This document shows positions 13,301 through 25,300 of a stretch of DNA of 64,000 nt, one piece after another (position 1 is the stretch's first letter; every line of letters begins with the position of its first letter). The notes under the pieces were generated by a model. That model had not been told where the DNA came from. It saw only the letters and a list, made by a program, of their open reading frames with translations, and made no database searches. A program made the position numbers and the translations under genes. Source of the DNA: Gonatopus flavifemur (lineage: Eukaryota > Arthropoda > Insecta > Hymenoptera > Dryinidae); NCBI GenBank assembly GCA_018340375.1, contig JAFFJZ010000001.1, positions 75,632,001-75,696,000 on the forward strand. The letters run 5' to 3'.

Positions 13301-16300
13301 GAAATGCTAAGAAGGTTCTTAGAAGTTCTGAGCATGTTTTATGAACATTCTCAAAATCTTCGAATGAGACTGTTTTGGATAAGTGTATTCTATGCACATT
13401 CTTAGAATGTATTCTTCGAATTTATCCAGAACATACAGATTTTGAGCTTCCGGAGTGGAGCCGCGTCTGGAATCGGTTTGTTGCCCATCCAGAACAGTCT
13501 CATCTGCACATTCTATGCATGATCACGGAATAAAGACAGAGTGAAATATTCTTGTGCTACTTGGGATGTATTAACAATTGATAAGTTTCACTGTGAAAAA
13601 TACCAATGAAACTATCAACTGTTAATACTTTGACTACGAATTTTTGATAGACTCACTACGAATATTCTTTAGCGATCCTCTTTTTCCTCAAATTGACAGC
13701 CATTTTTCTAAACGTTGATAAATTCTTTCTCAATATTAATAGACCCGGTCTTTCCATGTGAGATGTTCAAAAATTATACAAAATTCTCGGATAATATGTT
13801 GCACAATTTGAAAATTCTTTATCTTCCAGCAAATACAAGACATCAACAGCCAAATTGCACAATTCCGAGATTTGCTGATAAACATTGGACAACCTCGCGA
13901 CTGTCCAGAGTTACGGGAGAAAATTCGGAAATTACGGCGGAACTGCGTTGAGGCCTGCAAACATACGTCTCAATTGGTACTTCCTCAAGTACAGAGGTGA
14001 GTTGCACTTCGTCCCTAAGGTATTTATTATTTGGTTTCGACGATAGCGAACGTACCGTGCAAGATAAAATAAAATTACTCGACACTGAGAGAAATAATGA
14101 TTAATATCAAGAATTTTAATTCATGAATACTGCCAAGAATAAAAATTCTTGATTACAGTTAATATGTTATTGGCCCAAAAGAAATTTTCTTAAATCAAGG
14201 AAATATTTCTCGATTCAAGGAAATTTCTTTTGGGCCAATAACATATTAGCTATAATCAAGAATTTGTATTCTTGGCAGTATTCATGAATTTAAATTCTTG
14301 ATATTAATCATTATTTCTCTCAGTGTACTGCTGAAGAAAAAACTAAATACTAGTGGGTATGAGAAATCTAATATCGGATACTGCCTTTCCCATCAAATAT
14401 AAGCACAGCGATTCAGATTATATTCAGTATTCACATTTGCATTAATTCTCAGTTCCCTTAAAATGTTTTCCAAATTTATCTTTGACTTCACATTACACAT
14501 GCTATCAAATTATACTAATGTAAAATGATTTATCACATCCGTCGATCGAAACGGTACCATGGCAGAGTGGTAAACGCAAAGAACTGGGGGACAGGTTATT
14601 CCAGCAACAACGTGGGTTCGGATCTCCCGATGAGGTTTAAAGATGTTCAATCTTCAGAAACTACGATCACGATATAAGTGAAGTGAGGAAATTCACACAA
14701 TATAGAAATTCTTTTTGTATCCTCTGGATAAACACAAACATATTTCTCACCGTCGATAAGTAACGCCATGTTGAGTCGAGAAAAACAAAAAACAATGGAC
14801 AAACCCATTTATCAGAAACAATTCGCTTTCAATTTCAGTTCAAAATCAGTTTTAATTTCAGTTGAATAGAGGTTGATGTAAGCTGTATTCTTGTTTGAGG
14901 TTGAGAAGGTTTTCCAGTGGCTGACTTTAAGTCAACCGAATATTATTTTGGCTGCATCTTGAATTCAGATCATATTCTAACTACCCAGCAGAAAATATCG
15001 GATTGAAATTCAGGAATTTGAATTCGAGTTTTGGAGTTATGGAATTGATTTTACAGAAATTCTATTCACCTATTCTACAGTCAAATCGTGTTCCAAATCT
15101 GGAATTCAAATTCAATTTTTCCAATGTCGAATTCAAAATAACAACTTCTATATAGTCACCCGTACAGCACCGGACATTTCTACGTTGCTTCTACGTTGCC
15201 TCCACGTGGAATCTTCGTTCATCCACGTTCCATCCACTTCCACCATTTATCCACGTGGATTCCACGGAGATGCGACGTGGAAATCGGTGGATGTGCTGTT
15301 GGGGCAATGAATCACCTCTATTATTTGATATTGAATAAAAGATTTCCATCTCTGTTAGGAGAATAACAACTGGAATTCATACATGATATTGAAATCTGAA
15401 TATTTCAATTTTTTTCTATTCATACGTATTTTTTTTGAGAATTCGATTTGGAGTGAATTGAAAAGAATGGGAGATTCCTATTCTTTTCTATTCCAGATTT
15501 TTTACTGGGTGAAATTAAGTTTTACTTTTTACCGTGTGTGTAATAAAAATTATACCATCCTTTGTGAACATATTTCTACGCCAAATTACGCCAAAAACTA
15601 CGCAATATTACGTCAATCTACGTCCCACAGCTTGGCATAGTTTTACGTAATCAGGCATAGACAAAAATATGAATATTTGTGCCAAAAGTACGCGGAATTG
15701 AAGCAATGGAGTAGAAATATGTAAATTTGGCGTACAAAGTCCGAGAGTTTATGCCATTCTCCGTAGTTCTACAATTTTTTACGCCACAGTATACGGGTGA
15801 AACTGTTGGTCATAGATTGGCGTACTTTGACGTAAAAGTGCGTAGAACTTTCTACGTTTTTTTACGGAAGTGTTCGAAATGCAGTATTTAAGCGTAGTTT
15901 GGCGTAGAAATATTTTCACAAGGGATTTCACTTATCCTGCTACAGTGGGTGGCCAAATTATTAGGCCACAATTGAGATTATTGAGATTACTCCAAAGTTG
16001 AATATCTCAGTGAAAAATTATCGTAAGGAAACAAATGAATACGCAATTTCAAGGGCAAAGTCTACTCTTTGAGCATCATTTGACCTCTTTGGTCTATCAT
16101 GTTTGCCCGACAACCTACATCGCATTAAGTATGAGCATTTTGCTCGATATTTCCTCAGTTTTTCAAACAGAAGGAGCTCGCAGGAAGATTAAAACATGGA
16201 AACACGAAAATAAACATTTTGTAGAGAATTTCCTCAGCTCCAAAACGCTTTTTTTATTTTCCTGGTAGAGTCATTTTTAGCGGAGTTATGTCATGTTTTA

Positions 16301-19300
16301 TGACTTGTAATTTGGAGACGGTAGAGGGGGGAAAAAATCTCCATGAAAGAAAAAGATTTGTTTCAAGATGTATTATACGCAGAAAATACTTTTGAAAGCA
16401 ATCAAAAACCTCTCGAAGTATTTTTTTTTCGTATAATACATCTTAAAACAAAACTTTTTCCTCCAAGGAAATTTTTTGTTCCCTTAACCGTCTCCAAATT
16501 ACAAGTCATAAAACATGACATAACTCCGCTAAAAATGACTCTACCAGGAAAATAAAAAAAGCGTTTTGGAGCTGAGGAAATTCTCTACAAAATGTTTATT
16601 TTCGTGTTTCCATGTTTTAATCTTCCTGCGAGCTCCTTCTGTTTGAAAAACTGAGGAAATATCGAGCAAAATGCTCATACTTAATGCGATGTAGGTTGTC
16701 GGGCAAACATGATAGACCAAAGAGGTCAAATGATGCTCAAAGAGTAGACTTTGCCCTTGAAATTGCGTATTCATTTGTTTCCTTACGATAATTTTTCACT
16801 GAGATATTCAACTTTGGAGTAATCTCAATAATCTCAATTGTGGCCTAATAATTTGGCCACCCACTGTACTTTAGTAGAAAATGCGGCAACATTTTCAAAC
16901 ATAATTTTTCTCCGTGTAACACATCTAATTAGATCTTTGTAGATCTCGTTAAATTTTGATTGGATGCTAAATTTAATTATAATGTACAATTTATTATCCA
17001 ATTATCGCAAATTCTTCTACTCGCATCTATGTATGAATTTCAATCCAAAGATACCTATTAACAAAGATTAGCAAAAAATGTAGTCTTTTGAAATTCAGCT
17101 AAATCTGGTAAAATCTAACCAGATGGCACTCATTCTTTTACGAGCTCTCCATATATTCCACGATTACATTGATAATAATAATCATAATAGTAAACGAAAT
17201 AATATTGATTGTTATCAAAAGCCGGTATATCATTTCGAATGATCAGAAGGGAAAATTATGCTACAATATTCAAAACCATCTCCAGTTTTGTATATTAGAA
17301 TATCAATTCCAAATCTCAATCTCACGTGCGAATTCCCATCAGAAATTGTAATACATGAATGTAATCGCTTCTTCAAATATGAATAGAGACATGAATATTA
17401 CAGAACTCATGATGATTCGATTGAGATAATATTAATGAAAATCATTCCTCGCGACTGGAATTGTATTTCAAAGATCGTACGATTTCTGTACTCGAATTCA
17501 TTGAATCAAAAATCATTTTCTTCAATCTATAATCGTTTCTCTTATCTCGCCCTCTGCTACTCGCTCCCTCCATCAGCAACATCTTCACAATCGATCGAAC
17601 GGGAAAAAAGAAGGAAGAATATACATACATTCCTCTTCAACCCGACACATAATTTCATTGTTGAGAAACGGTTCATGCAATTTCAGTGATTTCATTCCCA
17701 TCATTGAATAAAATCCGCGAGGATGAGTTTAACGACAACGAGGATGACAAGGTGACATTTGAAAGACGGATAAAATATAAGGGGGAGAAAGAGAAAAAAA
17801 ATAGAGTGGAAAAGAACACGAAGTACTTTGATTATTCACTTTGTGTTTGTATTCTCACGACCGTGTATTGAAAACAAGGTTGTTGGCCGCGGAATCACTT
17901 AGAATCGCTCGCGGTTGATGAAATTCCGATTGAAGATTAAGTACGGTAAATAGATTGTCACAACGGCCAAGAAGTTGAAGGGGATGAGAACGGCGACGAA
18001 GAAGAGAGAGAAGAGAGAGAAACGATTTCAATATTATCTTTTTACTTCTTTGTACAGGTTTCTGTCTTATTTTTGTTTTGTAAGCCGCAATAATGAATTG
18101 ATCATTGTACGAGCGGTTCAATGGTTCCGTTGTTCAAGAATTTAATTCCGCTGGTAAATTCATTCGCAATATTCTTTCAATTTGATCATGAGGTGAAGGA
18201 ATACACATAATCTGCTTGATAGATGTTAAATTATATTGAATTTTATAAAATATTGATAAAACTTTATATAAATTTTATATAGAATATCTATACCGTACAA
18301 TATCCCCCGTCATTAGCTCCCCAGTTTTCTCGTTGATCTTAAAATTATTTATTCCTCAATGAGTAATCGATTTCAATGGTGATTCCATTGGGATAACAGA
18401 TTGAAATAACAGAACATTGTGATATCTTTTGGACAGATTTTAGAACCTGTTTGACAGAAATCGCAAAATATAAAACATTTAGTGGGTGTGCGCATTTATG
18501 AAAGATACTCCAAGTTATGAGACGTATTGTGGAGTGATGATTTCATGACAATGATTTCCATATGTTGAGTACGAAGAAGCGAACGTTAGAATCCAGGTAT
18601 GCTTTGACAACCGTACCGTGCTTGGTGACAAGTTAGAGCCAATGCTAGTCATCACCGGGTGTAGCTTGATGGCCAACCATCCCACTGAGCATTTCCGTTA
18701 GAACCTTGCATTAAAGTTGCATCGATGTTGATGCGATCTTGAAAGTATCTGTTATGAGAATTACAACAGTAATATTACAACATCCAATTACAAGTAAATT
18801 GCAACGATGTTACGTTGTCAGGTGATATTTCAACGATATTCTTGCGGGTTACTTTTGTAATATTGCACTTGTAAATGGAAAGACAAGTACTTTCAAGATC
18901 GCATCAATATCGCTGCAATGTCAATGCAAGGTTCTAACGGAAATGCTCAGTGAGATGTTACTAAGCTAGGTCAATGTTTAGGATGATAATAACGTTCTCT
19001 GCTGAGCATTCATCTTTCATATATACCGGAAATCCAACACGGCAGAATATGCTTGGTCCTAGCATTGATGTTCAAGACGCTATCAAGGTTTGGTTAGCTA
19101 TGACGAGCCAAGCATTGTTCAAGGCTTGGTTGACGGAAATCAAATCAAACACGACAAAATATGCGTGGTCCTAACATTGGTGTCGAAGACTCTATCAACA
19201 CTTAGTCAACTTAGGCTAACCAGACTTGGGATACCAAGCTTGACGCCGATCATGGTGCAATTGTCAGTCTTGGCACTATGAGCCTGGGAGAAATTTATCA

Positions 19301-22300
19301 ACACTTCCTGATTTTCGTCAGTAAACCAGGGATGTACTTAACACGTGATTACAAATTGATGGGAAATACCGTGTAATTTCATAACGTGATTTTAACTAAA
19401 AGAAAAAACTTTTATCATCACCAGAGTCGGACATGATTGTTCATGATCACGACCCTGCCTTCTTTCCCCGAAGCCATGGAATATTCTTGAAAATGTTATG
19501 GTTTCCAATTTATATCAATCTCAGCAATTGAGAGTTTTTGTTTTTTCAAATTACTGTTTTTCAACATGAATTTTTACTGGTTTCAATTTTCAAACTTCGT
19601 AGTATGAAATATTATTGCGTTTTGTTTCATCAATTTGTGATCTCATGCCAAGCATATCCCCTGTCCAATGAGAGAATTAGTAATTTTTTATGACAAATTT
19701 CTCCCAGTGTATATTTTTCATGAAAAACTCATTTTCTCAAGATGAAATCATTATCCAGCACTTCATGAGAATTTTTTGAAAAGCGTCACGATTGCTTTTT
19801 CTGATGGAATCGCTTAAACATTCAGACGAAAAAATCAAGAGGAATGAAAAGCCCATTCAAACTTCCTCCCTTTTTGAAATGTTTTGAGTTCAAGTTTTAA
19901 ATACATAAGACATACGAGAATTCGTTATTTCATCCTTCAAATTTGAATCGATCGAGAATGGTCATTTATCAAAGTATCCTAGTCTCTTCGTGGATCGATG
20001 ACATCAATGGAATTTGATTGATGACAAACTCTATAACACGGTAAAAAATTTTCGGTGCAATTTCTGTTATCGTTAAAAACAAATTTGTGGTAATTCTAAC
20101 TAAATCGGAGTAGATTTAATGGCAGTTGCAGTAAATTATACTTCCAAATTGTCCCTGCATCAAATTTTATTCCAAATTGTGGTTAATATGACAAGTAATA
20201 TTCTTTCTTGCGTGAATGACCAAGTTATGGAATGAGTAGGAGCGTCTTGACCGTTTTTCTTAGAGTGAAAACTCCTCCCTTCCATAAAACAAGTATTTAT
20301 ATACATAAAAGGGATTTAAATCAAAGAAGAAAGGAAGAAAAGAAGGGAGGACCGTATCGATCGTCCGAACCTATGACTGAACTAAAGATGTGTTGGTTGA
20401 AAATGACGGTGGTTGTTACCTCAAAAAGATTTGGAAGAAACCACTCGTAATTACGCAAGATACTGCCTCAATTCTCACAATCCCGTCTTGGCGAAAATTT
20501 CCTTCTGCGTCTTTGTTCGGTCTAATGAAAATCTAAATGTTTCATGGGACTCTCATTTTTCTCGAGAAAATTGTTCTTGTATTTCTTCTTTCTCTTCCCT
20601 CATCTTTTTAGAACAGGTGTAAACCATGTTCATACAACTATGAACATATATACATTCCCACATTTATGTACATAGGGTCGTCAGGATAGAACATATTTCA
20701 CGTTAAATCCCACAATGTGGGAATTATATGTTCATCACCTTCTTCCATTTTCATCTAAACGTTTGATGAATCCTCAAAGACAAAAAAGGTGTGCCTCGCG
20801 TATGAATGTATACTATAAATTATATTTTAAAAATGAAGGGTGTGTGAATTTTCACACGCTGGTTTTTATTATTCAATGAATTATATGAATTATATATATG
20901 AGCAGTACGAGAGATAAAAATATCTCATCTTCATTTGATATTTTGTAGAAACATTGAATATATTCTTCCTGTTAAAAGGACACCGAGCATCAGGATGGCT
21001 TTATTAACATGCATTTTTTTATCGCATCCTTTTAATTCGTATTACCTTTGTTTTGAGGGGAGTAAGATGAAAAACACAAGCTAACGAAGCTTTTGTGATG
21101 TAAGAAATGAGGTTCCACAAATACTGCAGAAAGGGATAGGTTCCGAAGCGAGGGGAAAACTTTCACCCACCTGTCCATCGACTTCTTGTAAATGTTTCAA
21201 GAGCGCGCTACATTAACGTGTAATCGGGGTCGCACAAGGATGAGAGATACAAAATCCTATAATTTCCGATATTTCGAGAGAGATGAGGATTTTTTTAATA
21301 TTCTAAGTTTAATATCTATGAAGAATGCCAGGAATTACATTCCTGTTGGACGCTGCGTTGAAATAATTTTATCATCATACTAGAATTCTTATGATTATGG
21401 GAACTTGGTTGCAGAGATGGGAGATTACTTTTTTGTTACTTACAGGACTTTTTCTTGTCAAGTGATCTCTAATTTGACGTTCGAAATCATTATTTTATGG
21501 AAATAGGAAAGTACTTGACAGAGAAAAAGTACTTCAAGTAGAAAAAGTGATTGAGACTGCCTATCCCTGCTAGGTTGGTGACAATGAAATCGAAGAGAGC
21601 TTTTTTAAAAATATTCCACAGCGAGTAAATTTTCCATGGGTTCAAAGTAATCCGATTGAATAGAATTATTTGAGGATAACCTAGTCTGGAAAATCAAAAA
21701 TAAGGAATGTCATGACATCCAATGTAGGGTGAATTCAGAAAAAGTTCCTTCTTTTGCGGAAACAAACGAATTATTTTAAAATAGCAGGAATTTTGAATAA
21801 TTACTTCTGTTATGAGTCGTTCATCTACTGGATAGTTCACCCTACCTACCCTTGAAGAATCTTATCACCATCGCTTGACAGAATTCAATCAGAATGAATT
21901 TGGATTATGCATTGGAAATTTCTTATCAATCCAATTGTTGGTTGACATTACCGTGCAAACGACTGTTTGTTTCCGTTTCGGCGGTTCAAATTCTTCCTAA
22001 ATTTTCAATAGAGAGATTTCTCATTCCAGGGGCAATTTTTGTTGCGCATCTTATCAATTTTTATTGCTCCTCATCCATTATGAACGAGAAGTTTTAGAAT
22101 TCTGATTATTTCTTACTATCATCGATTTGTTTATCCAAAATTTGCATCCAGAATGAACGAATAAATTCATTCCAGTACACGAAAGAAATTCCTATGTTAT
22201 TCAAATTAATCTTTCTCAACTTATAAAATTTATAAATTTGTTTTCCTACTTTCTTTCCACGAAATTACTGTTGTTTGAAAAAATCTTCTTTTCAACTAAC

Positions 22301-25300
22301 CAAGAACAGAATTTTGAAACAAACTCAAATATAACTACCGCAATTGAAGGAGTCCAAAGCTCAAAGTCATTCAAGTAATTTTTCAAATCGTTCAACTGTG
22401 CGTTTTCCGTTGAATCCGCCAAAGAAGAAATCACAAAGTGTAGTATTGTATATGTATGTATTACAACGACTTGAGTTTTCGTTCTGTGATTTTCAACGAT
22501 CAAATACATCACGATTGCGGTGCTCTCCGACGAAGAATGTATGGCATCTCATGATGGAGAAACGCAAACAAAAATAAAACTTGAAAACTTTGTTCCTCTT
22601 CCCGTAAGGGGAAAGAAATTGCGGGCCCTCGTGTTCTCGTGGGTATTCATTGAACTATACGCGCCCATGGAGACCAATTCCTGCGTGGAGACAGTGTGAC
22701 ACAGCTTTTCTTTATGTAAAAGGATCGGTCAAATCTCTTTACATCAACCGTTTGTATTTTCATCTTTTCGCTCGTTTGTTCATATCTATGGAACGAAGAA
22801 TGAGGGTGACAAAATGATTGGATCACTCCACTTTTTGACGTCAAGAATTTCATATGAATTTTTCTCGTTCGAGCGGGAAGAATGTGGATTATTATACAGA
22901 ATTACTATTCCTTTCAATGATCTCACAAAGAATCTCTTGCGGGGAGAAAAGTATGTGTTGAAAAATCCCATAATTTATTGAGAATCAGCATATCAAATAC
23001 TGTCATTCTTCTCAATCAAGGCTTCGAATCTTTTTCACTCACTTGCCAAGCGGCGATGAATGAACCTGTTCATCTGAATGTAACTTCAAAGGTATCATCA
23101 TTATTGCTTGTAGAGAACATTCAATCTCAGTATTTTTCGAACTGAATCCAGATTGATTCATGTGAGTAATTTTATTCACAAGCGAATGGTGCTGATCCCT
23201 AATAAATTCAGCCCAGGTAGAAATATTCTACTAAATCCTATTACGAATTGTGAAATTTTTAATTGAATATCATTCAATTTCAGTGAAACCTATTCCTATC
23301 CCATTTGTCAATAAGATTTTACTAGATTATTTGTAACAGGAAGCAAAAGGGGTAGCGAAGTGTGAGTTGGTTACCTCGATTTTTCCTGGAACACCGAATT
23401 TTATACCAACGTCAGCTAATTATTTAGCTGTAGCTTTGAATTATTTGCTGAAGCAGCTGAAAATTCAATGCCCCCTGATGTTGCTGAGATTTGAATCGTT
23501 TATTGAAACGATTGAGTAACCGAATATCAAAACATTCAGCTTTTGAAGACCCAAAATCTTACAATATATTCTTCAAATGATCTTCCAGTTCCAAACAGTT
23601 AATTCGAAAAGATAAATAACAACAATTCGCCAGATTTTGTGAGTTTGAAATTGGTGACAACTGAACTTTTCTATCAACACTTCCTTATGCAGGGAGTAGT
23701 AATAGTTCCTATCTTCAGATGAAGATCACTGCTAATTCATTCAGTTTCTATTACAATATGAACTAAACAAACATACTTCCTATTCCTCACAAAACTTAAT
23801 GATCAATCCCACTTTCTAAAATCTTTGCAGTGAGATTTCACTCTTTAGCCAGCCAGAAGTGAGCCTGTCGAATTTTCGAGTGAAATTTCCACTCTTTTAG
23901 AATGATATTCTAAGGTTTGAGGTTAGAAATTCACAACCACTTCGACGCTAGAGTGAATTTTTCACTCTAAAAGAGTGAGAGGTCACTCGAAACGAGTGAA
24001 AATTCCACTCGAAGCGGACAGGCTCACTTCTGACACTTAGTGGAGTGAAACGTGCGATTTTTCACTCTTTCAGATTCAGAGAGCATCATTCAGAAGAAAG
24101 ATGCCGTGAATTATCCTCAAATATTACGCGAAAAAAATTAATTCTTTTAAAATTCATACTTCCATGACGGTTTTGCGTTCCATCGATCCGGATGCAAGGT
24201 TGTGATAGAAAGAAATTTTTTTCTCAGTAATGGCGATTCGAACCTACCTATACCTAACCAAACCAACTTGACCGAAGTAACGCTTATACCGACTTAACTC
24301 TACCGCACGATCGAGAAGTTCAACTCACTGAAAGTTTATGAATCGTTCGTTGATTCGTGCTTACTTATTCCCAGCAACTTACTTTATGAATAATCTTAGT
24401 GATGTACAGCATACAATGCTTGAAAATCATTACCTCGGAATGTTATGAATGATTCCACACCGTGCAATGGTTCTATTCTTTTTTTCTGTGTTGAAATCTA
24501 CTCTATACATCCCTAGTAGAAGTTTTGATATGGAAAACATCAGGTGCAGATCAGGCATGCCTGATTTCCGTTCAGAGCCTGACTTGAGTATCTGATAAGG
24601 CCCTGACAAAAATGTAACGCAGGGAAAAGACAAGGTCCTGATCAGGAAAACCAAACGGTTCCCAATCAGAATCTGATCAGGGTAGTAATTCAATTCCCAA
24701 TCAGGACCTCATCTAAGCTATATTCTAACATTCAATTTAATTTTCATGGAATTCACTTTTCATAAAATTTTTTGAAACTCCCCCAACAGAAGAAAGTCTA
24801 CTGATGATCCAAATAGACCTCAGTTGAACATTCAAAAAAGACAGGTAAATTCCTAATGAGTCCTGTGAAAATTCTAAATAGTTTGATACATTCGTCGTTC
24901 TGAATTGATCAGGTCCTGATTCGGCTGTCTTGTCGGTTATCACATGTTTCAAACACGGATGAGTCAAGGCAATCCTGATCAGGTTCTGATAGGAATACCA
25001 TGTCTGAGTTACTGAAAGGGAAAATCTGACTTGGACCTGTCAATAACCTCGCGTTACAGTGTTGTAAGGTCCTAAACAGGATGCCATGTCAGGACCAGGG
25101 TACCCAAGCTACAATGGACAGAAAAGTTTCTTGTTCGCCATCCGAGATTGTAGGGGGCGATACTATGGCCACCAACACACAACCCTTCCTGTGTGTACAT
25201 GAATATACACTGGGATATGTGTTAGTGGCTATAGTCATCGCCCCCTACAATTCCGGCTGGCAAACATGAAACTTTCCTGTCCATTGTAGCTTGGGTACCC

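Larger units (their letters stand above)
1342..13829 (+). other. R7BP: R7BP intron 1
   Basis: 12488 bases without a second gene that I can support. It contains the inverted-repeat elements listed separately (1591, 5366, 6374, 7805, 9782, 11742, 12351, 13174), microsatellites at 4141 and 5020, and unresolved AT-rich stretches at 1780-3060, 4170-5360, 6630-7800 and 8560-9630. 10075-11530 contains a mildly GC-richer part (10240-10560) of unknown nature. Confidence 0.6.

Noticed and set aside
14558..14640. Functional tRNA gene
   Set aside because: The A and B boxes are present but the acceptor and T stems do not pair, so a tRNA-derived SINE is more likely.
17855..18121. Minus-strand open frames over the CTCTCTTC tract, one reading like a membrane helix (LIPFNFLAVVTIYLPYLIF)
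   Set aside because: The hydrophobic look comes from a pyrimidine-rich tract. The 42-codon frame starts after a stop with no ATG and no AG acceptor, and no neighbouring exon joins it.
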